DNA of 64,000 bases from Sepiola atlantica (lineage: Eukaryota > Mollusca > Cephalopoda > Sepiida > Sepiolidae), in assembly GCA_963556195.1 (NCBI GenBank), contig OY744533.1, positions 48,497,749 through 48,561,748 on the forward strand, read 5' to 3'. A program made the translations under genes and the position numbers. Below, piece by piece: positions 1 through 10,740 of this stretch (position 1 is its first letter; every line of letters begins with the position of its first letter). Below the pieces are notes generated by a model. The model was not told the DNA's origin. It saw only the letters and a list, made by a program, of their open reading frames with translations, and did no database searches.

Positions 1-660
1 TTTATAAAGGCTTTAGTACGTGTTTTGTTGATTCCTCCACTTCCAGACTTCCCGCAATAGTTTTGCTCATATTCATTCTATTCTTTACATTATGAACAGT
101 CTTTATGGACACTCCAACTATTCTTGAAATCTTTTTTGTGTGACGAGTGCATTCAGCAAATCACACACTCTTTAACGTGTGCTTTTCCGATTACTCGTAT
201 GGGCAAAAGTTTCCGAAAAGTAAGCATAATAATGTTAGGTACAATTATGACATCAATATATGCTAGGTGTCAAAACAATTAATTTAGTGGCTGCTGGGAA
301 AAACAACTTAACTTTTATTGTAAATTTTGCTTGCTAACCTTGAATAAGTGTATATTTATTTCAATAATGTATATAATGTATTTAAAATATAAGTGTATTT
401 AGATTTGAAATAGCATTTAAACCAAGTTTCAGAAATAAGGGTTCATATAAAGCGTGTTTATTCACGTTTTGAAGTTCTATTTACTATTCAAAAGCAGATA
501 TAAGTCAAATCGATAACCTTTTTCATTCGATCGGTGATCAAAAAAAGTCACTTCTCGCCAGAAAATAAACAGTAAACCATAAAAAGTTGGTAAAAAACAC
601 TTCCAGTCATTAAAGACGGACAGATAAAAAAAAGTGGCTTTGTGTATATGCAACCCAATT
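1..660. other. Unassigned AT-rich sequence
   Basis: I see no coding signal, RNA gene or recognisable element here. The minus-strand open frame running into the following microsatellite is low-complexity translation. Confidence 0.5.
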
Positions 661-665
661 AAAAA

Positions 666-666
<1 letters not shown>

Positions 667-716
<50 letters not shown>

Positions 717-750
717 TATATATATTGTGTGTGTGTGTGTGTGTGTGTGG
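667..750. repeat. (TA)n/(TG)n compound microsatellite
   Basis: Uninterrupted TA dinucleotides pass through a short CA/TA bridge into TG dinucleotides. It accounts for the His-Thr and Tyr-Ile runs in overlapping open frames. Confidence 0.95.
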
Positions 751-1129
751 TTGCGCGTGGATAAGTGTGTGTTAGAGCAATGATATACGTTCGTATGAAT
801 GTTATTTTTGTCCACAACGAACGTCGATCGCTTATACACTTGACTTAATCCACGAGATTCAAACTTCATTAGACTCGCACTGTCTTGCCAGTCGACGAGG
901 CCTTACGTCCAGTCATTCGTGCTCGAGTGGATTGTCTCTCTTTCCTTTCTCTTCCACCCCACTTCCCGCATTTCTCATACAGATACGATGTGATTGGTTA
1001 TGTAAAGATCTTCGCCAGCCAACTGACCAGCATTTGTCTTCCCTATTTGTGTCCAACCGATACAAATCAAATTATATGTGATAGCTGTATTGAGACATTT
1101 CTGAAATTTACTATAGTTTGTCCTACAAT

Positions 1130-1265
1130 TTACAGTTCTACCGTGAATTGGAATAGTCCATCATAAGCAAAGAGAAATATCACCCCAAGCAGTGATACTG
1201 TTTAACGCGTAGTTGGAGAGAGAGGGGAGACAGAGAGTAAGAGAGAGAACAAAAAGTGGCTTATT
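1130..1265. repeat. Diverged interspersed repeat (copy A)
   Basis: This stretch aligns by eye with 23,860-24,000: both read from a GGAATAGTC block through AATATCACC, a TAATACT/TGATACT block, and then a GGAGAGA purine run. Family unknown. Confidence 0.55.
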
Positions 1266-1849
1266 TAGGATTTTTTATGCGATTTGAAGAACGTCTGAAA
1301 ATGAAACTACGGAGAGTGTAAAGCCTGGGAGTAAGGTATCCCGTGACTAATGCAGCAATTTTTCATTTTTTTATTTTTAAAAATTTATTGAATTAGCGAA
1401 CACTTTCAATAGTCGATAGTTATGAGCGTAGGTAAAAATTAAATATCTGCAAAATTTTTACGCCCATCTGGCAGACGACTCTACTCGTAACCACAGCAAC
1501 AACGAGTGATGTCAACCGAAAGAGGGATAAAGAATTTATATGTCAGCTACTTATAGTCAAAAATCGAAAGTAAGAAGGCGATTTTTAAACCCGTCTGAGA
1601 ATCTGTCCTGAAGTCTAAAGTCTGTAAAAGAATATATATTTTGAGAGAAGGAAGGGAAATATAAACAAAATAAAGGATGAAAGAATACGAGTTTTTAATG
1701 TGAAAAGTTCAAAAGCAAACCGAGAATTTAGCAGTCATGTTTTAATTGACACTCATTTTTGCGTTCGGGGATTTGTTTTCAATCTATTCGGTTGTTCCGG
1801 AATATGAATATATGTATGACTGTGATATTGTATAAGCAAGATGGAGAAA

Positions 1850-2520
1850 TGCAGAGGAAGAAAAAAACTAAATAAGTAGCTTAACATACCCAGCGGGTCT
1901 CGGGAAAAGAGTTTTTGTTTTTACATAAATCATATGATTAGAGATTAAAAGAATTTTAAAAAGAAGAAATTAATAGTTAAACGTATTATAAACGACTATT
2001 TTGTGATGATGCCGAAGACCGCTGTTTATTTTTTGCCAGATATTTCTATATTCGTTTATTCCGTTAATCGCAAATGTTGTAGAAGTATTTGGAATAGACA
2101 ACCAGAACGGCCGGAAGAAACAAAGTCTAGTTGAAATGAACTCCCTGTGTTTACGTTATAAATATAATAGGTAAAAAAAAACAATACCAAGGGCATAAAA
2201 ATGAAATACTTACGGAGTTAATTCTAAATAGTATACCTATTAAGAACAATTTCCGGTGAAATGAGTAACAGTTTGAGTATATGTTAGTTTCATAGTGAAA
2301 ATACCTCCGAACACTTGTGTGGATAATTGCCTTGATCGAAGATGTTGAACCGGAAAAATGTAAACAAATTAAAAACAAAACAAAACGAACGCATATTTTC
2401 TGAAGACACGCACCAGGAATTAGCTTAAGTGGCTGTCGAAACAGATTAGCATACGCAGGTTTTGGTTCGTAAGATATTATGGTCAATGAAATAAGGGAAA
2501 TTCACTTTGCTTTATATATA
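1850..2520. repeat. Diverged interspersed repeat (copy A of a second family)
   Basis: Shared blocks with 31,780-32,365 in the same order and orientation include TTACATAAATC, CGCATATTTTCTG, AACAGATTAGCATA and a TA-rich end. Both copies are non-coding, and each ends at TATATA sequence. I do not recognise the family. Confidence 0.6.
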
Positions 2521-3208
2521 AGATGAAGCCTTCACTAGTCGGTTTCTCGTCCGCGGTGCGTCTTTGCGTCTGGTCAGCTATTCACACGACTCGCATCACT
2601 CCGCCTCACATGGTGTTTTTGAGTACGAAAGATTGTAAGTTGTCGAACGGTAATTTGGCGCAAGTTGGGCGCAAAGTCTCAAAACGAAAGAATGTTGTCC
2701 ACGATAAGCGAAAGCGTGATAGACACACGGAATAAACGCTCCCTCCCTCGCTCTCACATCGTTACTTGGGAAGGGCGAACCGTCTACTTGCAGTTGTCGC
2801 TTTCGACTTCTTCACCACTAAATATTATTATCTTTCTCACAGTGCATTTGAGACAAATTATATATTTCTGTTTTTTATTATTTTTTATATATATTTTTAA
2901 TATATATTTTTAATGTATATTTTTTTTAAATAAATTTTTTTTTTTATATTTTTTTATTTTTTTTTTTTATTCTCTATCTTACTTTATTTTTTTCTTCCCT
3001 TCTTAAGTGACCTCAAGACAAGCAACACCACATTGTGTATTGCCGGTTGTTGTAACTTTTATTCAAGGTGCTTAATTTTTCCTGATGATCTGCCAAGCAA
3101 GCACTCTTTAATTTGAAAAATGATAAATAAATAATTTTTGAATGACAAAATCTTTTGTGGTGTTGTTTGGGCTCCTGAACGGAATGTTTTGGTAAACTTT
3201 AAAAAAAT

Positions 3209-3210
<2 letters not shown>
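2521..3210. other. Unassigned; T-rich low complexity at 2,880-3,000
   Basis: A short plus-strand open frame begins at 2,523 just after a TATATATA motif. It has no recognisable domain and no splice context, so I do not call a gene. The second half is T-rich low-complexity sequence. Confidence 0.4.
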
Positions 3211-3282
<72 letters not shown>

Positions 3283-3300
3283 TATATATATATATATATA
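3211..3300. repeat. (TA)n microsatellite
   Basis: Almost pure TA dinucleotides with one GA interruption. Confidence 0.95.
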
Positions 3301-3426
3301 AGGTCTCCGATGAGCAGTCCGGAGAAATTAAAGACTATAATTTTGATTTCGTAAGACAGAACAAATTTAGTCGAAAAAAATATGATAGTGAACCGACATT
3401 TTTTCTTTGTGTCAGTTGAATGCAAC

Positions 3427-3481
3427 CAATCAATCAATCAATCGATCAATCAATCAATCAATATATATATATATATATATA
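3427..3481. repeat. (AATC)n/(TA)n microsatellite
   Basis: Tetranucleotide AATC repeats run into TA dinucleotides, which form the left target of the adjacent MITE. Confidence 0.9.
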
Positions 3482-3863
3482 CAGGGTGGGCCAAAATAAG
3501 GGACCTATCTTTAAATTTGAATAACTTGAATTTGAATAACTTCCACAAAATAAAAGTTAAACTCACCAAACTTTATGTGTGTGTAGACTGACCCTTCCGA
3601 GATTTTTTGAAATAAACAAAACAAATTTTAGCCGAAAAACACTTCTTAAAACTTACAAAAACTAAAGTATTGTTTTTTACACTGTTTTGAGTTTTTTAAG
3701 CAAAAATAATGTTTTCTAAATGAGGGTGCGTTCCTTAGGGCTAATACGGCTCATGCTTGCTTCGGAAGGGGTCCTTTACTTATTCTAAAAAAAAAAATTT
3801 TTTTAAATCAATAAATAAAAAAGTTATGAATTTTTAAAAATAGGACCCTTATTTTTGCCCACC

Positions 3864-3866
<3 letters not shown>
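3482..3866. mobile_element. Non-autonomous mariner/Tc1-type MITE
   Basis: The ends are inverted repeats of about 28 bp: CAGGGTGGGC at the left and its complement GCCCACCCTG at the right, continuing through AAAATAAGGG and the matching CCCTTATTTT. Both ends abut TA, the target-site duplication expected of Tc1/mariner transposases, and the element sits in a TA microsatellite. It is 385 bp and has no open frame, so it would depend on a transposase supplied elsewhere. The superfamily call rests on the TA target and TIR style, not on a transposase. Confidence 0.8.
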
Positions 3867-4113
<247 letters not shown>

Positions 4114-4384
4114 CGTAAGATGGCGGATTAACACACAGTGCGGAAGGACGGATGAGAGTTCACAGTTGATTTTTTATATATTTATCTTTCATGTCACGTT
4201 CTGGTGTATACTTTTTCAAACTAAGAACCTTTTGTTTTTCTTAAGAGTTCAAGGACAGATCCAATATTGGTGAGTTTACTTTTAGCGAAACGAATTCGTA
4301 AAATAATTGCGCGAAAAAGTGTCTGTTTTGAAAATGTTTTTGTAAGATAAGATAAAATATTGACTTTTGGAATACAAATGAACC

Positions 4385-4430
4385 TGAATGAATGTAAATG
4401 AAAGCTGTTGTCTGCTCTCATCAGATATGT
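4385..4430 (-). ncRNA. Decayed hammerhead-ribozyme copy
   Basis: On the minus strand, ACATAT is followed by an intact CTGATGA core (4,418-4,424), then GAGCAG, a four-base loop and CAGCTT, which pair at five of six positions. The expected GAAAC box is replaced by TCATT, so it should be inactive. The first half matches the intact core at 39,045-39,088, so both look like copies of one family. Confidence 0.55.
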
Positions 4431-5480
4431 TAATCCATTTTAGAAATGTCTTTCGATTTGAAAGAGTGTTGTTTCATGTGAGGAAATGTGTTATTGTTTG
4501 GCGTTTTTGCGCATGTGTGACCATCAGAACAATTGAAAAAAATTTCAAAAGAAAAAGGAAAGAGAGAAGAGACAGTGATGACGACGCCAAATTTTATTTT
4601 TTTATTTTTTTTAAACAGCCTTCTCCCGGAGAGAGAGAGGAGGAGAGAGCAGTCAGCCCCCTTCTCTGTGAACTTTTATACCTCATCGGTATATCTTTCT
4701 AGCTAGCTAAGACGTATTAGTTTTTTGTAAATTATCTCCCTTGATAATGATTATTTTAAGAAACGTTTTCGGAATTTTTATTTATTGAATTAGCTTAATT
4801 ACTGTTAATATCGACACAACTATTGCATATATATAGGAAACATAATACAATAAAATTTAAAATAAATAGCAATAAACATTAATTTATTATAGCTTTTTTT
4901 AAAACAACTATGCAAATTATACAGATCTATGAATCTCTAGATGTATTTGATCCATACTATATATACCGTATTTCAAAGTAGTATGTTGTAATTGATTTAA
5001 ATATGTGTAACCGGTGTTGATGATAATATAATAAGGATAAATAAAAAGAACTTTCGCATTTATTTCGGATTAATTCCTCCTGGATTTACAGCATTTTACC
5101 CTATTGATGCAGTTTCTACGGACCCTCCAACGGTGAAGTTTTGTCTTTCTATTATTAACCTTTTCTTCACTGGACATTTTGTCACTGGACATTTTTTTAA
5201 TCAAACATCTTTTGCATTTTCGACAATCTTCTCACACACTCTCTTCTACATTTTATAACTTTCTCAAATTTTTCAAATTATGATTTTTTGCTAGTCCCCG
5301 CCAACTTATCTATTTATTTAATTCCTTTGATAAGATACCATTCTTTGAAAAGCCTGGTTCAAGGAACGAATAAATAAACATTCTTTTATTGAATACACCT
5401 TGTCTTGAACAACTGAAGATGAAATAGATTTATCATTCTTACATTTTTTATTTCTCTTCTTTCATTTATGTATCTCTCTC
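4431..5480. other. Unassigned AT-rich sequence
   Basis: No gene or element recognised. A short purine-rich patch lies at 4,540-4,660. Confidence 0.4.
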
Positions 5481-5481
5481 T

Positions 5482-5483
<2 letters not shown>

Positions 5484-5554
<71 letters not shown>
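5484..5554. repeat. (TA)n/(GA)n microsatellite
   Basis: TA dinucleotides change directly into GA dinucleotides. Confidence 0.95.
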
Positions 5555-5557
<3 letters not shown>

Positions 5558-5839
5558 AAAAGGAGATAATAAATTAAATGAATATGGTTCAATTTGTTTT
5601 ATTTTCTTTTACCTTATTGTGGCGAATATACACTGATGAAGCCTTCTCGTATGTGTTTAGGATATTTTGTATATCATGATAATGTATATTTTCGAAATGG
5701 TCAGAATGTCTGATAATAAAGTGTTAAAGAGTGAGATTTGGAATATTTTCTGAATAATTATTATTATATTATGAGCTCTAGTTGTATTGTACACTATTGA
5801 GCTACTACATAAACTTTTGTGTGATATTAAAGAAATGTG

Positions 5840-5925
5840 TACACACACACACATATATATATATATGTGTGTGTGTGTCTGTGTGTATGTGTGTGTGTGC
5901 GTGTGTGTGCACGCGTATGTGTGTT
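5840..5925. repeat. (CA)n/(TA)n/(TG)n microsatellite
   Basis: Imperfect dinucleotide run. CA and TG flank a TA core, so it could fold back on itself. Confidence 0.9.
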
Positions 5926-6329
5926 TGTTTTGCTAATGCTTTCCGCAATACAACACTCGTTCAAAGTTTGTCTGATTTTCATTTTTAGGATGGGTTGTTG
6001 CACATAACACTTATAAAAGTTTTGTAGATCACGTCGTACGCTTCCTATGTTATTCTTTGATGTTTGTTTACATTTAGTCCCTTGCTCAGTCAGACAGAAT
6101 TTGTTGGCACGTTTTCATGTTTATTTAATTAATCATCGTTAGTTTGGCGACGTGCACACACTTATCAGTTGTAATATCTAATTAGAATAAGCAGAAAACA
6201 TCTTGAACGGAACAGGTGTTAATGTAAGAACTTATATTTTAGAGACAAATGGAATTTCTTAACTAACTTAATTATACATATATATATATGGGAAATGAAA
6301 AAGGAAAAACCAAAAGATGTTTTTTTTAT

Positions 6330-6378
6330 GTATTCATCAACGTTTCGTCTTTATTTGTAAGACTTCCTCGGGATGATA
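6330..6378 (-). ncRNA. Hammerhead-like motif, left arm
   Basis: This is the minus-strand partner of the right-arm motif. It has the same stem I (CATC with GATG), the same GTCTT/AAGAC hairpin and GAAACGTT, but the first box reads CCGAGGA, with the conserved U4 changed to C. Confidence 0.45.
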
Positions 6379-6777
6379 ATTTTAAGAAAAATGTCATGCA
6401 AGTACATAGAAATATTGGGTTGACATGATGGGTTGATGAGAAGTTCAAATCATCTTCATTTCTTCAAATCTTTTTCTAAAACCCTGATACTACCTACACA
6501 CCGAAGACACAGAGCCTTCCCCCTTTCCCTCCTCTTTCCCCAGCCCCTCAAAATCCATGCTACACCTCACCACGACAAAAACCTCCGCACCCCTCCCCTC
6601 TCTCCCACCCTAAGACAAATTCAATAACACTCCCACCCTCCCCTTTTTCACTCACAGCCATCCACATTTATTTCACTCTCTGCCACCGACTTCCCTCAGC
6701 CCGGACCTTGGTCCTGCGGTTCCAGTAGTGTCAACCCAATATTTCTATGTACTTGCATGACAATTTTCTTAAAATTA

Positions 6778-6821
6778 TCATCCTGAGGAAGTCTTACAAA
6801 TAAAGACGAAACGTTGATGAA
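6778..6821 (+). ncRNA. Hammerhead-like motif, right arm
   Basis: CATC (6,779-6,782) pairs with GATG (6,816-6,819) as stem I. CTGAGGA (6,783-6,789) is followed by one extra A, then GTCTT pairs with AAGAC as stem II, then GAAAC (6,808-6,812) and GTT. ACGT around the third stem is self-complementary, so stem III could form in a dimer, as proposed for short-stem hammerheads. The extra A after CTGAGGA departs from the minimal consensus, so activity is uncertain. Confidence 0.5.
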
Positions 6822-6890
6822 TACATAAAAAAACCTTTTGGTTTTTCCTTTTTCATTCCCCATTACGTCGGATTACTCTCATCCTTCCTT

Positions 6891-6894
<4 letters not shown>

Positions 6895-6961
<67 letters not shown>
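6895..6961. repeat. (TA)n microsatellite
   Basis: Pure TA dinucleotides directly after the foldback element. Confidence 0.95.
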
Positions 6962-6964
<3 letters not shown>

Positions 6965-7779
6965 GGTAATAATAAAAAAAAAAGATTAACGCTTTTCCAG
7001 TTGTTATTAAAAATATATATTTAATTTTTCTTCTTTAATTTATGACGACGTTCCCAAAAACAAAGCGACGTGGTTCTTGTATTAATTCTCTTTAGAATGA
7101 AATTTTAACGCTATTTTGGTTGTTATTAAAAATACATATATATTTTTTTTGTTTTTTAATTTAAGACGACGCTGTAAAATTACGTCAGAAAGTAGAAACT
7201 TTCCAGGACACATCATGCGCTTCATTACTGATCATAAACTATCTGATCACATCAGTATCGCAGAGTTACGAAAACTCACTGTCCTCTGTCATCAAATGTA
7301 AAGTCGGGTATATGTTACGAGACTCAGCAGAGGCGCGAACGGGGTCCAAAAAAAGAACGAGAAAGGGTTTAAAAACATAAATTTGCAACAAGTGAAGTTG
7401 ACCTACGACGAGAATAGATATTTTTCTACTTACCTATGTAATTTGTTTTTATTTTTACGTATTATAAATGGGTTTTCATTAGATGTAAAAAAAAAATGTC
7501 TTGTTTTTTTTTTCCAACGTTTTCACAAAAATCAATATGGCCGCTCCAGGTGCATTTGTTAGTAATTCCCCCCAAATCTGCCATGTTTGTTTTCGAAATT
7601 ACGGTGTCAAAACTATTGATTTCTAATAAATAGCACTTCAAACGGGTTTAAAATACAAACAAATATCACATGCAAGTTTGAAACTAACTTTTACAGCTTA
7701 CAGTTACTTTTATTTGTTGTAATTTGTTTTTTTTTGCGTTTTTACTCTGCTGAGTCTCGTAAAAGATTCCCGTAAAGTC
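6962..7779. other. Unassigned; internal direct duplication
   Basis: Segments near 6,990-7,060 and 7,100-7,170 share CGCTATTTTGGTTGTTATT-like and TTAATTTA...GACGACG blocks, so they are diverged direct copies. No coding potential is recognised. Confidence 0.4.
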
Positions 7780-8016
7780 TTTATATAATTTGGCCACATT
7801 AAGTTTTCCAGTGTGGAGCTATGCAAAATATGCGTTGAAGGCATAATACAAGAAAGCCAGTCGAAAGATAGACAAAAGAAACGATGGATAGAGAACGTCT
7901 GTGAATGGAGAAACATGAAAATAAACCAAGCGAACACCTTGGCCCAAGATTGTAAGGCTTGGAGGACACTCAGCCATGTTAGTGCGTATTCTGACACTAG
8001 CGGGAAAAACGTTTAA
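7780..8016 (+). pseudogene. LINE reverse transcriptase, C-terminal fragment
   Basis: The plus-strand frame has the motif order typical of the extreme C-terminus of many animal LINE ORF2 proteins: a GKI/GII-type stretch, a basic patch (DRQKKRWIENV), then an EW...N...LAQD...WR pattern before the stop. The upstream RT domain is missing, so this is a 5'-truncated insertion, as expected for target-primed reverse transcription. Protein similarity is judged by eye; the clade cannot be fixed from this fragment. Confidence 0.6.
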
Positions 8017-8280
8017 TAAAAAAATAGAAAAGTTACAACTACATTGAAGCAGTTGAGCATTAAGCCAGAACCTTCAATCTACTTAGAAACACTTCGAAAA
8101 ACGTGTGATCGCTATGAAGACACGCGAATTAATAACATATTGCGTTCATTCGAACTCCAGCATCTGTATAAGTGATAAAGAATGCTTGGAATCTAGTAAA
8201 ATCGTTGTTAGGAAAGAAGACACGATCTACCATATTTATCATAGGTGATGATCGACTTAAAACATTTCAAAAACCTGCTG

Positions 8281-8740
8281 AATGCTGATAGAGTGCTCAC
8301 CTCTCGAGCGCTGGCTTTTCAAACCCCACTTTCTCGACCCGATCTTGGGTCACATCTTACTTGTGGGAGTAAGATAAAACTGGCCTTGTGCCTAACTCCT
8401 GGGGAGGAGTAAATAAAACTCACTTGGCCTTTTGGCTAAGATCAAAGTGTAGTATCTGTTCCGATGGATACTGCACCCCATAGACTGGTATTGTCTTGAC
8501 CTTCGGGGCTTGATTTACGCCGGTCTATGGGTCTGTCCTGTGCAGTTCTAGGAGGTCCACCCTCCCAGGCTTCGCCTACCCTCTTTGGAGAGGAGTAAGT
8601 TTATTTCTTACTGCCTGAGGCGCTCCTACCGGGGAATTCCGACGGGGCTGCCCAGGCAATTTTTAAATCCCACTTTTCCTTGTGGGAGTAAGATAAAAAC
8701 TGGCCTTGTGCCTAACTCCTGGAGAGGAGTAAATCAATAC
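8281..8740 (+). repeat. U2-snRNA-headed SINE-like repeat
   Basis: A segment at 8,424-8,462 matches the 5' end of U2 snRNA: TTGGCCTTTTGGCTAAGATC, then AAAGTGTAGTATCTGTTC, with one extra A. A GC-richer body follows (ACCCTCCCAGGC, CTGCCCAGGCAA) and ends in a tail containing GGGAGTAAGATAAAA and CTGGCCTTGTGCC. The same tail lies just upstream at 8,345-8,418, so this is a partial tandem dimer. It is homologous to the array at 58.9-60.3 kb. A SINE class with snRNA-derived heads is known; whether this is that class is inference. Confidence 0.75.
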
Positions 8741-8744
8741 TCAA

Positions 8745-9330
8745 TATGATGCTCCAGTCAGTGAGAAGGTTGTTTTTAAATCTTTTTACGTCAATAGAGA
8801 GCAGCGAGTTAACTAAAGAAGAAGTCGGTTTTATTCGCCAAAACGGAAAGACACCAGGTCTCGATGGACTAAGCCCGGTGTTTTGGAAGCTGACCGAGGT
8901 GAGAAAGAGCCTGCTATCATTCTGTAATAAGACTTTCCACGGGAATCGTTCGAATGAATGAGGTGTATCCGGATGAACACTGATACTGAAGAAAGGCGAT
9001 CTTTCAAAGACTGACAACAACCGAGAAATTTCTGTTTCGCAAGTAGCAGCCAAGATCTATAATCGCTGTCTACTAAGCAAGATTTGATCGAATCAGAATG
9101 GCTTCTGTAAAGGGCGGCCATCCACGTCTTATATTATGGCTCTCCGTCGAATTGTCATGGAACTGGGGAACTGTGATATCATTCATCGATTTCCGCAAGG
9201 CTTTCGACTTCATCAATCGTTATAAAATGATGGAAATATTGAGACAGATGCATTCAAGATAGACACTGGTGTTCTTTAATAATATCTTCTTGCACCGTTT
9301 CTGTTCAGAATTCTACTTGATTATACACGT
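8745..9330 (+). pseudogene. LINE reverse transcriptase fragment (decayed)
   Basis: The first frame contains GKTPGLDGLSPVFWK, the conserved N-terminal RT block (K.PG.DG) of non-LTR reverse transcriptases. After frameshifts, further RT pieces appear: LKKGDLSKTDNNR (before the NYRPI block), a QNGF.KGRPS-type stretch, ALRRIVMELG, and a FIDFRKAFD-like block at about 9,180-9,220. Several stops and frame changes show it is dead. It lies directly after the U2-type repeat, but I see no functional link. Confidence 0.75.
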
Positions 9331-9344
9331 CGCACGTCAATCTG

Positions 9345-9465
9345 CAGTGATGGTGGGTCAGTGTTTAGCGACGAACTGAAACCCTGAGTGTTCCAAGTTC
9401 GAATCCAGTTCGTTCCACAGAAACACTTTAATCAAATCTACACATGACCTTGTGTCAAATCTCCT
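9345..9465 (+). mobile_element. tRNA-headed SINE fragment
   Basis: A Pol III B-box match, GTTCGAATC, lies at 9,397-9,405, with a weaker A-box-like TGGGTCAGTGT upstream. The following CGTTC(C/T)ACAGAAACACTTT tail is shared with 30,910-31,030, so the two are copies of one family. Cloverleaf pairing is not preserved. Confidence 0.6.
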
Positions 9466-9572
<107 letters not shown>

Positions 9573-9749
9573 CCTGAGTATTCCCCCGGGGATGAAACGC
9601 GAGAGCCTCTGTGTAGCTTAATTGCCATAAATATATTTTCATAGCTTACTACCTAGCTCTATTTACGTATCGAGCACTGTTGAAGTAAATACTGAAAACA
9701 TGCATAAAAAATCATATCTCCTTATAAAATTTTATGTGGGTACATGAAA

Positions 9750-9752
<3 letters not shown>

Positions 9753-9805
<53 letters not shown>

Positions 9806-9999
9806 TTCCCGAAACAGCTTTTCATGGTAAACAACTGATGATCCCTTAAATAATGTTAGAAGCAAACTAATATAATAACTGTAAAAACTAGATTGATTAC
9901 ATGAGTGATTTTCCACTGAACGACTTGGGACTTAAGGGTTTTTATTTTTTTTTTTTTTTTTTTAATTTTTTTTTTAGTTTTAATGGTTGAGAAACTTCT

Positions 10000-10068
<69 letters not shown>
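9753..10068. repeat. Two (TA)n tracts with a T-rich spacer
   Basis: TA tracts occupy 9,753-9,801 and 10,005-10,068. A poly-T stretch lies at 9,940-9,980. Confidence 0.9.
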
Positions 10069-10073
<5 letters not shown>

Positions 10074-10099
10074 GGTAATCTAATCTATTATTAAATATT

Positions 10100-10480
10100 A
10101 ATAGTTACCATATTGTTTTAAATTCTATACTAAGTCTACTTAAGAGGGCCAGTGTCGCTTCTTTGAGTCGTCTTACTCTCCACCGTTATTCTCTGTCTAT
10201 AAGTTTTACTTCGTCTCATAAGGGTAGATGGTTTTCCTTTTCCCTCCATATGTAGTCAGCCATACCCGTGTTTTCCATATCTCCACGTATTACGGCTTTC
10301 CGGTGTTTTTCTGACCTTATTTTTAGTGGGCGAAATGTCTCACCTTTGTATATTTTTTCACGCTTACATGGAATTACATACACTCAGTTCTGGGTCATGA
10401 CTTTTTCTGTAGATGGCTTGATTCGAACAAGATGCTTTCGGAGAATTTAATAGCTCCTAGATACTGTTCTCGCGTCATAT
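10100..10480 (-). pseudogene. Penelope-like element, GIY-YIG endonuclease end
   Basis: The minus strand reads VYVIPCK, then IYKGETFRPLKIR, a basic EKHRKAVIRGD segment, GMADYIWREK and a DREQ/DRE-type stretch, and ends in LSRLSIEFKTIW before 10,100. This order is that of the GIY-YIG nuclease and C-terminus of Penelope-like retroelements, in which the Y..PC and IY.GET motifs form the nuclease core. The G of the second half-motif is kept (KGET, 10,321-10,360). At least three in-frame stops and the missing RT domain show a dead fragment. The family similarity is judged by eye. Confidence 0.75.
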
Positions 10481-10535
10481 GGATTCCATATTCATTCTAA
10501 TTTTTCAGACAAACCATTCATATATGGTAAACAAA

Positions 10536-10740
10536 TTACTTAAGGCTTCTACCAGGTCGTGTGTGACGGAACGAGAGCAAGTTACCCCTGTGGATTAAAT
10601 AAAGGATCCCGTTCGAATTTCCGTATAGATTCACGAGTTGAACATAAAGATCGACCGAAATGTTGTTAGAATAACATCCAAGATGTGTACGGTAGTTTGA
10701 ATAATCCAAATAATACAAATTATCAATCCTCATTTTACTA
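10536..10740 (+). repeat. Solitary copy of the hammerhead-like inverted-repeat family
   Basis: It matches the right arm at 61,948-62,185: GACGGAACG.GAG.AAG, a TGGATTAAATAAAGGAT block, TCGACCGAAA and AATAATCCAAATAATACAAA. The CTGAAGA box is lost and only CCGAAAT remains of the second box. Confidence 0.7.

Larger units (their letters stand above)
6290..6860. mobile_element. Foldback element with hammerhead-like motifs in both arms
   Basis: Two arms of about 135 bp (6,290-6,426 and 6,729-6,860) are nearly perfect inverted copies. They begin GGGAAATGAAAAAGG and end in the complement, around a C-rich, non-coding loop of about 300 bp. Each arm contains a CTGAGGA (or CCGAGGA) box, a short hairpin and GAAAC. 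No transposase or reverse transcriptase is present. It may be a foldback DNA element or a tail-to-tail pair of retroelement terminal repeats of Penelope type. A clear target duplication is not visible because the flanks are TA-rich. Confidence 0.75.

Noticed and set aside
5627..5660. Hammerhead from CTGATGAAGCC
   Set aside because: No complementary stem II and no GAAA box follow.
8424..8462. A functional U2 snRNA gene
   Set aside because: Only the first 40 or so bases match; the Sm site and later stems of U2 are absent.
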